Assembly (NCBI GenBank): GCA_016721195.1
Contig: JADKIO010000002.1
Coordinates: forward strand, 62,001-126,000
Length of the DNA: 64,000 bases
Reading direction: 5' to 3'
Source: Candidatus Geothrix skivensis
Lineage (GTDB): Bacteria; Acidobacteriota; Holophagae; Holophagales; Holophagaceae
Each line of letters opens with the position of its first letter. Positions within the stretch are counted from its first letter, which is position 1. The notes below the pieces were generated by a model. It searched no databases and was not told the DNA's origin. It saw only the letters and a list, made by a program, of their open reading frames with translations. This document shows positions 33,753 to 42,337 of this stretch, in pieces. Made by a program: the position numbers and the translations under genes.

Positions 33753-34205
33753 TTGCGTCGCGCACTCATCCTCGTCCCCATCGCCCTGTTCAGCACGGTC
33801 CTGGTCGCCCAGGACACCAAGGAGGTCGAAACCTTTGTCAAAGAGGCCGTCGCCTTCGCCAAAGCGAATCCGAAACAGGCCTTCATCAACGAAGTGATGC
33901 GTCCCGCGGGGCAATTCAATGTGCAGAAGACCAAGCGCCTCTTCCTCACGGTCTACGATGTTGAGGGCAAGGTCATTGCCCACGGGAAGAAGGCTCAGGA
34001 AGTAGGTGCGAGCCAATGGGAAGCCAAGGATAAGGACGGGGATTTCTACATCCAGGATCGCATCAAGCTCGCCAAATCCAAGGGCGGAGGCTGGGTGGAA
34101 GAGTCCAAGCTCAACCCTGCCAACATGAAGGTCCAGACCAAGAAAACATTCATCGGATTCCATGCAGGCATGGTCATCTGCTGCGGCATGTACGAAGCGA
34201 AATAG
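33753..34205 (+). CDS. Exported single-Cache-like protein
   Basis: 150 residues from a TTG start preceded by GGGAGG. The signal peptide is ALILVPIALFSTVLVAQ. The pattern KRLFLTVYDVEGKVIAHGKK, KDGDFYIQDRIKLAKSKGGG, WVEESKLNPANMKVQTKKTF and IGFHAGMVICCGMY matches stand-alone Cache (sCache_2) domains, which bind small ligands in the periplasm. Here it may present a ligand to a receptor such as the chemoreceptor at 45561 (inference). Confidence 0.7.
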   Translation: MRRALILVPIALFSTVLVAQDTKEVETFVKEAVAFAKANPKQAFINEVMRPAGQFNVQKTKRLFLTVYDVEGKVIAHGKKAQEVGASQWEAKDKDGDFYIQDRIKLAKSKGGGWVEESKLNPANMKVQTKKTFIGFHAGMVICCGMYEAK

Positions 34206-34227
34206 TCACCACCATTTCATTTGTTCC

Positions 34228-34254
34228 CGGGGGGTGGCGCCTAGCCACCCCCCG
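34228..34254 (+). terminator. Strong hairpin before the histidine phosphatase gene
   Basis: An 11-bp perfect stem, CGGGGGGTGGC with GCCACCCCCCG, loop GCCTA, only 18 bases before the next ATG. There is no U-tract; more likely an RNA-processing or stability element than a true end. Confidence 0.5.
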
Positions 34255-34272
34255 ACTTCATGATGGGACCCC

Positions 34273-34800
34273 ATGTTCCACCGCCTCCTGCTCGCCTGGA
34301 TGCTCTGCCTTGGACTCGCCGCCCAGGATGCGGTGATCGTCTTCCTCCGGCATGCGGAAAAGGCCTCCAGGCGGACGAACGCCGAACTGTCCGCAAGTGG
34401 GAAGCAGCGGGCTCTGCGACTCGTGGAAGAGCTCTCCCCTTTCCAGCCCGTGGCCCTCTACGCCTCGAACCTGCGTCGGACCCAGCAGACCCTCGAGCCT
34501 CTCTCGCGGCAGCTGCATCTCCCCCTGCAGATCTATGAGCGGGGCCAGGAGTGGGCCCTGGGCCGAAGCCTCCTGGCTCGCCACCCAGGACAGACCGTCG
34601 TGGTCTGCGGCCACTCCGACACCCTGATGGACCTGGTAAAGGCCCTCGGCCTTACCACCCCGTTTCCGGAAATTTCGGGATTCGATCGCTTCTGGATGCT
34701 TCGCCATCACGCAACCAGCGGCACGGTGACCCTGGAGGAACATCGACAACGCCCAGCCCCCTCCGAGGCCAAGGGCACTCCCGCCGCGGTACGACCATGA
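34273..34800 (+). CDS. Exported histidine phosphatase (SixA/phosphoglycerate-mutase fold)
   Basis: 175 residues. A short signal (LLLAWMLCLGLAAQ) is followed by the catalytic motif VIVFLRHAEKASRRTNAELS (RHxEK) and, later, VVVCGHSDTLMDLVKALGL, with the second catalytic His. LYASNLRRTQQTLEPLSRQL supplies the conserved Arg. These are the essentials of branch 1 histidine phosphatases; SixA-like size. Export suggests action on periplasmic phosphate esters. The stop overlaps the next gene (ATGA). Confidence 0.82.
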   Translation: MFHRLLLAWMLCLGLAAQDAVIVFLRHAEKASRRTNAELSASGKQRALRLVEELSPFQPVALYASNLRRTQQTLEPLSRQLHLPLQIYERGQEWALGRSLLARHPGQTVVVCGHSDTLMDLVKALGLTTPFPEISGFDRFWMLRHHATSGTVTLEEHRQRPAPSEAKGTPAAVRP

Positions 34801-35594
34801 GAGTTGAGGTCTGCCTGCTCCTCCTCCTGAACTTCCCCTTGCTGGGCTGGGGTCCGAAGGGTCACCGCCTGGCTGCCGAGGGTTCGCTCCGCACCCTGCC
34901 GCCCACGCTCCGGGCCTGGTTCCTGGAGCGGGAAGACGAATACACCCGGGCGACCCTGGAGCCTGATCTGTGGAAGCAGCGGGACCCGGATGAAGCCGAG
35001 CGCCACCGGATCTTCTGCGAGGCCTACGGGGGGGCGGGCAGGGTGCCCCTGCAGGAGGCGACTGCCCGGGCAGAGGTGAGCCCCTGGACCTTCGCGAGCA
35101 GCGGGCAGCTGCCCTGGGTGATCGCCGAGCGCTACCAGCGGCTGGTGCAGGCCTTCCGGGCCGGGGGCCCGGAGGGCGTGGTGGCGGCCAGCGGGTGGCT
35201 CGGCCACTACATCGCCGATGGCCAGGTGCCCCTCCATACCACCCGGAACCGCAACGGCAAGCTCACGGCCCAGAAGGGCGTGCACCAGCGCTGGGAGATG
35301 GACCTGCTGGGGTCAGGTCCGGAGAGGCTTCGGGACCTCCGCGGGGCCGTGGCGCCCGGGGATGTCCCGAAGGCCATCGCGGGCTGGATCCTCGACAGCC
35401 ATGCCCTGGTGGAGCCCCTCCTGAAAGCAGACCGGGCCACACGCGACGCCAGCGTGGGAGGCGGAAAGGGCGCGCTGACGCCCTGGGTGGACCAGAAGGC
35501 CGTGGCCCTCCGGCAGCTCCAGCGTTCCGCGGAGTACACCGGGGATCTGCTGCTGGCCGCCTGGATGGAAGCGGGACAACCTTCGCGCCGCTAG
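34797..35594 (+). CDS. S1/P1-type zinc nuclease-like protein
   Basis: 265 residues. A signal (CLLLLLNFPLLG) is followed by mature WGPKGHRLAAEGSL; the N-terminal Trp and the His at +5 are zinc ligands in S1/P1 nucleases. A second ligand region is GWLGHYIADGQVPLHTTRNR, with GVHQRWEMDLLG following, as in the HxxxD...H...N.H..WE pattern. It is expected to cleave single-stranded nucleic acid or 3'-nucleotides in the periplasm. It is the last gene of block 1, coupled to the phosphatase by ATGA. Confidence 0.75.
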   Translation: MRVEVCLLLLLNFPLLGWGPKGHRLAAEGSLRTLPPTLRAWFLEREDEYTRATLEPDLWKQRDPDEAERHRIFCEAYGGAGRVPLQEATARAEVSPWTFASSGQLPWVIAERYQRLVQAFRAGGPEGVVAASGWLGHYIADGQVPLHTTRNRNGKLTAQKGVHQRWEMDLLGSGPERLRDLRGAVAPGDVPKAIAGWILDSHALVEPLLKADRATRDASVGGGKGALTPWVDQKAVALRQLQRSAEYTGDLLLAAWMEAGQPSRR

Positions 35595-35623
35595 GTCCTT
35601 GGATTGGGATCCTGTCCCGATCG

Positions 35624-35658
35624 AGCGGAACCCCGCAAGGGTTGTGCGAGATTTCGCA
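35624..35658 (+). promoter_or_regulatory. Tandem upstream activator sites for block 2
   Basis: AGCGGAACCCCGCA (35624-35637, identical to the first site of block 1) and TGCGAGATTTCGCA (35645-35658), centres again 21 bp apart. The near-exact repetition, next to a second -24/-12 element, argues for one regulator controlling both blocks. Confidence 0.7.
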
Positions 35659-35734
35659 CGCGCCGTGAGCCTGCCCAACCCGTGGCGATACTATATCCAA
35701 AGACATGCCAGGTAATTAACCTTGCGGTAGAGAA

Positions 35735-35750
35735 TGGCCTGAGCCTTGCT
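35735..35750 (+). promoter_or_regulatory. Sigma-54 (-24/-12) promoter of block 2
   Basis: TGGCCTGAGCCTTGCT, with GG at 35736-35737 and GC at 35748-35749. TTAACC precedes GAATGGC by the same 10 bp as in block 1. Distances to the activator sites (97 bp) and to the ATG (105 bp) equal those of block 1. A GGTCTA-CC-GGG motif is shared in both leaders. Confidence 0.75.
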
Positions 35751-35852
35751 GTAGGTGACTAGGCCCCTGGTCTAACCGGGGGCCACCCCTTCCACCTCCC
35801 CCACCCGCAGGTCCCTGGGACCTGCCACCCCTGCTCACCTAGGAGCGATCCC

Positions 35853-37163
35853 ATGAAAGCTTTCCTTACTCCCCTGACCCTGACACTGCTGGCCGGTCCG
35901 CTGTTCGCCCAGACCCCTGCGGATACGGACAAGCGCATCGCCGACCTCGAGAAGCAGGTCGCCAAACTCGCCAAAGCCGACACCAAGAAGGACGATGGCA
36001 TTTCTGTGAAATTCGGTGGTCGCTTCCACCTGGACACTGTCGCCTACAACGGCAACGAGAACAGCCTGCCGAACGGGACCCAGCTCCGCCGCGCCCGCAT
36101 CAGCTTCAAGCTGGGCCTCGGCAAGAACTGGGTGGGCGAAGGTGACTTTGATTTCGCCGAAGGCGATAGCTCCATCAAGGACATGTGGATCGGCTACCAG
36201 GGATTCAAGAACTCCCTCATCCAGGTCGGACAGTTCAAGGAGCCGTTCGGATTCGACACGCTCAGCTCCTCCAACGCCATCTGGTTCACCGAGCGTTCCT
36301 ACAGCGACAGTTGGACCCCGGACCGTCACGTAGGCGTTGGCTACCAGACCTGGGGCGAGCGCTGGCAGGCCAAGGTGAGCTTTTTCGGCCAGGCCATCGA
36401 TGACACCAACGACCACCTCGCAGCCGATGACACGACCCTGCAGACCGATCATGGCTACGGCTACGCCGGCCGGATCACCTTCGCTCCGGTATTGGTCTCG
36501 GAGACCAAGGCCATCCACTTCGGCGCCGCCACTGCTTACCGCAAGCCCAACGCCGGGCCCGACGCCGACGCAAACCTCCTGGACCTGTCCTGCCGCCCCG
36601 AGGCCGGCAAGATCAGCAAGGCCAAGTTCATGAACGCCAAGGTCACGAACGTCAAGAGCTGGACCCAGCTCGGCGCCGAGTTCGTGGGCGTCTGGGGACC
36701 CTTCTCCTGGCAGAGCGAATACCAGCAGACCAAGGTGCAGCGCCTGCCCGGGTTTGGCGCCTTGACCAACGGGCAGTTCAACAATTCCCAGGAACATTCC
36801 TTCTCCACCTACTACGGCCAGGTGTCCTGGATCTTCGGCGGCCAGCGCACCTATGAGGTCAGCGACGGCCTGTTCGGCAAGGTAGTAGCATCCTCCCGCG
36901 GCGCCTTGGAAATCGTGGCCCGCTACAGCTCCATGAACCAGGATGACCTCACCGCCATCGACCCGGTCAAGGGCGGCATCGGGAAAAACCTGTCGGTGGG
37001 CATGACCTACTACATGAACAAGAACGTCCGCTGGATGCTGGACTACGTCAAGGTCGACAACAACGAAAATGCCAAGCCGAACAAGCGCTACAACTACGGC
37101 AAGGCCAGCTACACCAACGATGATTTCGCATTCACCACCCTGCGTCTCCAGGTGAACTTCTAG
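35853..37163 (+). CDS. OprO/OprP-type phosphate/polyphosphate-selective porin
   Basis: 436 residues. It has a signal peptide (TPLTLTLLAGPLFAQ), a short coiled coil (DKRIADLEKQVAKLAKADT) that typically trimerises these porins, then a 16-strand barrel pattern starting ISVKFGGRFHLDTVAYNG with LRRARISFKLGLGKNWVGEG, IKDMWIGYQGF and LIQVGQFKEPFGFD, the hallmark of the porin O/P family. It ends in LRLQVNF. Family members pass phosphate, pyrophosphate or polyphosphate, but others are general porins. The first gene after the second sigma-54 promoter, with AGGAGCGATCCC before the ATG. Confidence 0.88.
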   Translation: MKAFLTPLTLTLLAGPLFAQTPADTDKRIADLEKQVAKLAKADTKKDDGISVKFGGRFHLDTVAYNGNENSLPNGTQLRRARISFKLGLGKNWVGEGDFDFAEGDSSIKDMWIGYQGFKNSLIQVGQFKEPFGFDTLSSSNAIWFTERSYSDSWTPDRHVGVGYQTWGERWQAKVSFFGQAIDDTNDHLAADDTTLQTDHGYGYAGRITFAPVLVSETKAIHFGAATAYRKPNAGPDADANLLDLSCRPEAGKISKAKFMNAKVTNVKSWTQLGAEFVGVWGPFSWQSEYQQTKVQRLPGFGALTNGQFNNSQEHSFSTYYGQVSWIFGGQRTYEVSDGLFGKVVASSRGALEIVARYSSMNQDDLTAIDPVKGGIGKNLSVGMTYYMNKNVRWMLDYVKVDNNENAKPNKRYNYGKASYTNDDFAFTTLRLQVNF

Positions 37164-37174
37164 GCAACGAGGTG

Positions 37175-37208
37175 GGGAGGAGGGGCATCCATGGACGCTC
37201 CTCCTCCC
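37175..37208 (+). terminator. Hairpin after the porin gene
   Basis: GGGAGGAG (37175-37182) pairs with CTCCTCCC (37201-37208) across an 18-base loop. It could attenuate transcription so the porin is made in excess over downstream genes. Confidence 0.4.
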
Positions 37209-37264
37209 TGCCACGAGGTCCTGGGTCTTCGTATCGAGGATGCCAGTCGGCCCCCGGGGTTCCC

Positions 37265-37867
37265 ATGAGTCAGGCTGCTCCGCTCGACATACCCAGGTGG
37301 GAGTGGCGGATCTTCGCCCCGTCCTTCGATGATGTGAAACGCCTTCACTCCCGTTCCCCGAAGGCCAGGACGGTCCAGGCTGAGATCAGCATCCTGTGCC
37401 TGAAAAGCATGCACGACGTCCTGATCCAAGGCGGCACCATCCGCCTCAGGTGGCGCAAGCAGGTCGGCCCGGGCGGACTGGAGTTGTGGGATTCGATTCT
37501 CCACTCGCCTTTCCCCTGCCCTGCCGGGATGGTCCTCAGGTTGTTTGAGGCGCTGGGTATGCCGGCGCCCCAACTCCCCCGGACCCATTACTCCGAAAGG
37601 CAGTTCCTCACCGAGATCCTCCCTCCGAACCCCGATCTGCATGCCGTTCCCATCCGCAAGCAATCAGAGGTGTTTTTCCTGGAGGGTGCCACCTGCGAGT
37701 GGGCTGAACTCTCCACGGATCGGTGCAAGGTCGAGAGCCTCTGCATTGAACATGAAGATCCTCGCCTGGCGCTGCAGGTCGTCCGGCACCTGGGACTCCA
37801 ATCAAGCCCCAACACCAGCCATCCCCAGGGACTGAAAACCTCCCTCTACTCTCCACTGCAACCTTAG
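37265..37867 (+). CDS. CYTH-fold protein, divergent family A
   Basis: 200 residues, cytosolic. The order of motifs fits the CYTH fold: WEWRIFAPSFDDV at the start, VQAEISILCLKSMHDVLIQG, TIRLRWRKQVGPGGLELWDS, ERQFLTEILPPN, VPIRKQSEVFFLEGATCEWA and VESLCIEHEDPRLALQVVRH. It ends LGLQSSPNTSHPQGLK, which aligns with LGIAAMPNTNYLKAAK of the protein at 42338, so the two are paralogous. Enzymatic activity on triphosphates is plausible but some charged residues differ from the classic ExExK start. It starts at the ATG after GGGGTTCCC. Confidence 0.6.
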   Translation: MSQAAPLDIPRWEWRIFAPSFDDVKRLHSRSPKARTVQAEISILCLKSMHDVLIQGGTIRLRWRKQVGPGGLELWDSILHSPFPCPAGMVLRLFEALGMPAPQLPRTHYSERQFLTEILPPNPDLHAVPIRKQSEVFFLEGATCEWAELSTDRCKVESLCIEHEDPRLALQVVRHLGLQSSPNTSHPQGLKTSLYSPLQP

Positions 37868-37887
37868 ATCCCACCCGGAGCCCCACC

Positions 37888-38361
37888 ATGGCCAAGGAAA
37901 TCGAACGCAAGTACCTCATCAACACCGCCACCTGGGTTCCGCAGGGCAAGGGCACCCACTTCAAGCAGGGCTACCTGAATGCCCAGAAGGAGCGCGTGGT
38001 TCGCGTCCGCATCGAGGGCGCCAAGGCCAAGCTCACCATCAAGGGCATCACCACGGGCGTGACCCGGGCCGAATTCGAATACCTGATCCCCGTGGAGGAT
38101 GCTGCCATCCTGCTGGACAACCTCTGCGAGCAGCCCCTCATCGACAAGCACCGCCACAAGGAAGTCCACGGCGGCAAGACCTGGGAGATCGATGTGTTCC
38201 ACGGCGAGAACGAAGGCCTGGTGGTGGCTGAGATCGAGCTGGCCTCGGAGGACGAGAAGATCGAGTTCCCCGCCTGGATCGGCGCGGAAGTCTCCAGCGA
38301 TCCCCGCTACTTCAACTCCAACCTCCTGAAGCACCCGTTCAAGAACTGGACCAAGGCCTAG
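37888..38361 (+). CDS. CYTH-domain (triphosphate tunnel metalloenzyme) protein
   Basis: 157 residues, classic short TTM. The N-terminal EIERKYLI carries the ExExK signature. Then come RVVRVRIEGAKAKLTIKGI, TRAEFEYLIPVEDAAILLDN, KHRHKEVHGGKTWEIDVFHG and GLVVAEIELASEDEKIEFP. The same layout is found in NeuTTM/YgiF-N-like enzymes, which split inorganic tripolyphosphate into PPi and Pi with Mg2+. There is no CHAD domain. GGAGCCCCACC precedes the ATG. This is the best-supported CYTH protein of the locus. Confidence 0.9.
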   Translation: MAKEIERKYLINTATWVPQGKGTHFKQGYLNAQKERVVRVRIEGAKAKLTIKGITTGVTRAEFEYLIPVEDAAILLDNLCEQPLIDKHRHKEVHGGKTWEIDVFHGENEGLVVAEIELASEDEKIEFPAWIGAEVSSDPRYFNSNLLKHPFKNWTKA

Positions 38362-38370
38362 TCCCAGCCC

Positions 38371-38395
38371 GCGGGCCACCTGACCGGTGGCCCGC
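38371..38395 (+). terminator. Hairpin after the CYTH gene
   Basis: GCGGGCCACC with GGTGGCCCGC, 10 bp perfect, loop TGACC, followed by ACTCTCTT. Weak U-content; may allow read-through into the carrier gene 18 bases on. Confidence 0.55.
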
Positions 38396-38413
38396 ACTCT
38401 CTTAGGTGCATGC

Positions 38414-39979
38414 ATGGCAGCTGAAGCCGCACAGCCCACCAAGGCTCCGACGCTCCAGGAACTACTGAACATGGAGAAGATGACGCTTTCCTCGAAGACG
38501 AGGGAAGCGCAGAGTCCCAGTGAGCGCTGGATGCGGTACCTGGGGTTCCCGGGCGGCATCCTTCTGTTCCTGCTGATCTACTTCCTGCCCGCCGGGGCCG
38601 GGCTCAGTGCTGCGGCTCAGTCCGGCGCGGCCTGCTTCGCCCTGGCACTGGTGTGGTGGGTGACTGAGCCTTTCCCCACCTATGTCACCTCCCTGGTGCT
38701 GATGTTCCTGCTGCTGGTGACCCGCACCTCCAGCGCCAAGGCCATCATGGACGTGCTGGGCATGGAGGTGATCTGGCTCAACCTGCTGGCCTTCATCCTC
38801 GCTTCCATGCTGGTGAAGACCCGCTTGGCCACGCGCATGGCCCTCGGGCTGGTGGTCCGCTTCGGCCACAAGGCCACCTGGGCTCTCCTGGCCTTCCTGG
38901 TGCTCCAGCTGGTGCTGGCCCCCTTGATCCCTGCCACGGCGGCCCGCTGCGTGATGACCCTGCCCCTCATGATCGTGGTCGCCACCATCTACGGCTCCAC
39001 CGAGGCCACGCCGAACGCTTTCGGCAAGAACCTGATGCTGCTGAACCTCGCCTGCATCTCCGTGCTCTCCTCCATCACCATGACGGGCAGCTCGGCCAAC
39101 CTCATCGCCGTGGGCCTCATCCAGAACATGGGCGGGCAGCGGGTCTATTACATGGACTGGATGCGGGTGGGGGCTCCAGTGGCCATCCTGACCATGGTCC
39201 TGATGTGGATCCTGGGACAGAAGCTGCTGTTCCGCATGCGGCCCGGAGAACAGGTGCCCCAGGTGGAAGGTGGCCTGGACCTGGTCAAGAAGCAGCTCGA
39301 AGCCATGGGTCCGCTGGGGTTCCAGGAAAAGAAGGCCATCGCCATCTTCGGCCTGGTGCTGTTCCTCTGGATGACCGACATCTTTCACATGCGGTGGTTC
39401 GGCGTCGAGATCAGCGCCCCCTTCGCGGCCTTGCTGGGCGCGGTGATCGTGCTGTTTCCCCGCTGGGGCATCCTGTCCTGGGCCGAAGCCGACATCCCAT
39501 GGCACCTGCTCATTTTCAGCGCCGGTGCCTATGCCGGTGGTTTGGCCCTGGATGATACGGGCGCCGCCGAGTGGGGCGTGCGCATGCTCTTCGGGGGCAT
39601 GAACCTGAAGGGTGTGCCCTTCGGGTTCACCTACACGGTGGTCATCTCCGTGATGATGTACAGCCACCTGCTCACCACCTCGAAGACCGTCCGCACCCTC
39701 ATCATGCTGCCCATCATCATCACCCTGGCCAAGGCCCTGGGCTGGAGCCCCATCTCCCTGGCCCTGCCGGCGGCCCTGTGCATCGACTGGGTGGTGGGCC
39801 TGCCCATCAGCGGGAAGCCCAACGTCATCCTCTTCTCCACCAACCAGTTCACGGTCACGGACAACTTCAAATACGGCATGCTGACGTGCACCCTTGGCGT
39901 GGTGATCCTGGTGATATCCGGAGCCACCTGGTTCCACTGGCTGGGCATCACCCCTTCCTTCTGGGCGGTGGCGCCATGA
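38414..39979 (+). CDS. SLC13/DASS-family anion transporter
   Basis: 521-residue inner-membrane carrier. About 11-12 hydrophobic helices are seen after a ~45-residue cytosolic start. Family signatures: AACFALALVWWVTEPFPTYV early, the first re-entrant motif SSITMTGSSANLIAVGLIQN, and a second in YSHLLTTSKTVRTLIMLPII, matching the paired SNT-type motifs. DASS members take up sulfate, di- and tricarboxylates or, in yeast Pho87/90/91, phosphate. Sitting among phosphoanhydride enzymes and a P-type porin, phosphate or a short polyphosphate is my favoured guess. Chosen start gives MAAEAAQPTK. Confidence 0.85.
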   Translation: MAAEAAQPTKAPTLQELLNMEKMTLSSKTREAQSPSERWMRYLGFPGGILLFLLIYFLPAGAGLSAAAQSGAACFALALVWWVTEPFPTYVTSLVLMFLLLVTRTSSAKAIMDVLGMEVIWLNLLAFILASMLVKTRLATRMALGLVVRFGHKATWALLAFLVLQLVLAPLIPATAARCVMTLPLMIVVATIYGSTEATPNAFGKNLMLLNLACISVLSSITMTGSSANLIAVGLIQNMGGQRVYYMDWMRVGAPVAILTMVLMWILGQKLLFRMRPGEQVPQVEGGLDLVKKQLEAMGPLGFQEKKAIAIFGLVLFLWMTDIFHMRWFGVEISAPFAALLGAVIVLFPRWGILSWAEADIPWHLLIFSAGAYAGGLALDDTGAAEWGVRMLFGGMNLKGVPFGFTYTVVISVMMYSHLLTTSKTVRTLIMLPIIITLAKALGWSPISLALPAALCIDWVVGLPISGKPNVILFSTNQFTVTDNFKYGMLTCTLGVVILVISGATWFHWLGITPSFWAVAP

Positions 39980-40698
39980 GGGCCCTTCGTCTCGTCGTCG
40001 TCTTGTGGCTCTCCACTGTCTTCGCCATGGCTGCGGATATCCAGTCCTACACCGTGCGGCTCCAGGCCGCAGCCGATCACAGTGGGCTTGCCGCGGCCTC
40101 GGTGGCATTGACCGGGTGCACCCCCGGCACACTGGCGCTTCCTCTGGGTTTCCCTTCCCCAGAAAACGTTCGACTGGAGGAGGCTCCAGCGGGGGTCCGG
40201 CTCGAGCCAGGTCCCAGGAATGGCATGACCCTCCTTCGGTTCCATTTTCCGGAGGGGATGCCCTCTCAGGCCACCTTGCGGTTCTCCTTTGGGTTGAAGC
40301 AGGTTTTCCTGGAGACCAGGCTGGCCCCGGGCGAAAAAAGCACCCTCCCTGAAGGCAGTCGGATCTTCCGTCATGCCTTCGTGAATACCCAGGAAGCACC
40401 CATCGGGATCTACCGCCTCGAGTTCCTGTTTCCAGAGGGTCTCAGGGCCCAGGCCATCCGGGAGCAGTTGCCCCGACCGAAGAAGAGCGAAGTCGGCCCC
40501 AGGGTCCTGCTCTCCAAGCTGGAGGATCGCCAAGCCGCCATCCTGCAGTTCGCAGGCTTGCACCAGGGCGACGACACCTCCATGGCCCTGGAGTTGGTAC
40601 CGAGCCAACGCTCCTTTGGCTGGCTCATCGTGGGGCTGCTCATCGGGGGCCTCTACCTGGTCAAGTTCAAGGATCTGGTGGCCAAGAAGCTCGCCTGA
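39976..40698 (+). CDS. Exported, C-terminally anchored protein of unknown function
   Basis: 240 residues. The start overlaps the carrier stop (ATGA). Signal peptide VVLWLSTVFAMAADI; a beta-rich periplasmic part (~20-210) with LPLGFPSPENVRLEEAPAGV and FSFGLKQVFLETRLAPGEK; and one C-terminal TM (WLIVGLLIGGLYLVKFKDLV) with basic residues after it. It is probably a periplasmic accessory of the carrier. No family recognised. Confidence 0.7.
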   Translation: MRALRLVVVLWLSTVFAMAADIQSYTVRLQAAADHSGLAAASVALTGCTPGTLALPLGFPSPENVRLEEAPAGVRLEPGPRNGMTLLRFHFPEGMPSQATLRFSFGLKQVFLETRLAPGEKSTLPEGSRIFRHAFVNTQEAPIGIYRLEFLFPEGLRAQAIREQLPRPKKSEVGPRVLLSKLEDRQAAILQFAGLHQGDDTSMALELVPSQRSFGWLIVGLLIGGLYLVKFKDLVAKKLA

Positions 40699-40750
40699 TT
40701 TTCCGACCTGATCCCATCTCCTACTGGTCCTATTCGCCACGGAGTTCCAT

Positions 40751-40906
40751 GTGCTGACATCCCTGCTTGGGACCTTCCTGGTCACCGTCGCCCTCAGCGT
40801 GGCGGGCATTGTCGCCCTGGCCTGCCTCTTCGTCACGCTGTCCCCCTGGGTCCAGCGGCGCTGCTCAGCCCTGATGAAGGACCTGGTCGGCAGGAAGCTC
40901 CGCTGA
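40751..40906 (+). CDS. 51-residue single-span membrane peptide
   Basis: GTG start after ACGGAGTTCCAT. Translation begins MLTSLLGTFLVTVALSVAGI and continues through a hydrophobic stretch to SPWVQRRCSALMKD, ending GRKLR. One TM helix, positively charged C-terminus. Its position in the gap between the anchored protein and the DUF4010 gene, with a fitting ribosome-binding site, supports a real small gene. Function unknown; perhaps a transporter subunit. Confidence 0.55.
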   Translation: MLTSLLGTFLVTVALSVAGIVALACLFVTLSPWVQRRCSALMKDLVGRKLR

Positions 40907-40969
40907 ATCGGCTGTTTGTTTCCTGATCCACCCCCCTGAACCGATCCCCGAACTGTCTTGGAGCCCCGT

Positions 40970-42254
40970 TTGCTGCCACCCCAGGCCCTTCCCTTCCTGC
41001 TCACCGTCGCCATCAGCACCCTGATCGGCATCGGCCTGCGGGACTACTACGAGCAGGAAGGGAAGCGCGATACGTTCGGCACGGTTCGGACGTTCATTTT
41101 CCTGGGTCTCCTGGGGCACATGCTGTACCGGGTTCCCGTCATCGGTCCCTATGCGTTCCTGGTGGGCATGGTCGTGGTGGGTCCCTTCCTGCTGGTCTAC
41201 TACAACAACAAGGTGGCCCAGCAGAAGAGCCCGGGGCTCATCGGCGTCCTCATCGCCCTGCTGACCTACAGCGTCGGCCCAGTGGTGATCCACGAGCCCC
41301 ACTGGTACCTGGTGGCCTTCGCCATCACCATTCTCTTCGTCCTCCACTCCAAGGGCCGCATCCGGCAGTTCACGGACCGCCTGGAGACGGGCGAGGTCGT
41401 CACGGTTTGCAAGTTCCTGGCCATCGCCGGGGTTGTCCTGCCTCTGATCCCCGCGTTGCCGCCGACCGAGGGCTGGGCGGGACGGGTCTTCGCAATTCTT
41501 CCCGTTGGCCCCCACCAGATCTGGATGGCCGTGGTCGTCACCACCGCCATCTCCTACCTGGGCTACGTGCTGCAGACCTACCTCTACCCCAAGAAGGGGC
41601 TGCTGCTGACGGGGCTCATCGGTGGGCTCTACTCCAGCACCATGACCGTGCTGGTGATCTCCAAGAAGACCCGGACCCACGAGGATCAGGCCCGGGAGGC
41701 GGCGGCGGCCATCATGCTGTCCACGCCCACCATACCTCCGGATCCTGTTCCTGGTGGCGGCCTTCATGCCCCTGGGCGCGGTGCGCCTGCTCCCCCCCTT
41801 CCTCCTCTTCTCCCTCCTGGCCGGGGCCTACGCCTGGTGGCTGCGCCGAGGCGCGGCCGGAGCGGCCGCGCCTGAGGCGGCGCCGGACGTGGAGGTGAAG
41901 GAAAAGAACCCCCTGGAGCTGAACGCCGCCCTGCTCTTCGCCCTGATGTTCGTGACGGTGTCCCTGGTCACCAAGTACGTGCTCCTCTTCTACAAGGAAC
42001 TGGGCCTGCGAATGCTGTCCTTCCTGGTGGGCGCCTCGGACATCGTGCCCTTCATCGTGTCAGTGCTACAGGGGAACCTGGGCATCGGATCCGGCCAGAT
42101 CCTCCAAGCCATCGTCATCGCCACAGCCTCCAACAACGTCATGAAGACCGCCTACGTCTTCACCTTTGGCCACCGCCAGACCGCGCGCCTCACGGCACTC
42201 GGCATGGCCGGCATCGTCGTCCTGTCCTTCCTTTACGCCGCCCTGGCCTTCTAG
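40970..42254 (+). CDS. MgtC/SapB-DUF4010 membrane protein, copy 1 (2-base deletion)
   Basis: About 428 residues after correction. The N-terminal MgtC-like part has TVAISTLIGIGLRDYYEQEG and TFGTVRTFIFLGLLG. The middle has SKGRIRQFTDRLETGEVVTV, and the C-terminal DUF4010 part has LVTKYVLLFYKELGLRMLSF and VIATASNNVMKTAYVFTFGH. The frame breaks between T41733 and A41734. Adding GT restores TMYLRILFLVAAF, matching copy 2 (SMMYLRLLVLVAIF). TTG 40970 is taken as start because GGAG lies upstream and it aligns with the ATG of copy 2. Function of DUF4010 proteins is unknown. Confidence 0.82.
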
Positions 42255-42337
42255 GCCCCGCTGCTCATCCCTGCCACTGATTCTCAGGGCAATCACACCC
42301 GGATGGTCCCACCATCCAACTCCTCAGGAGCACCACC

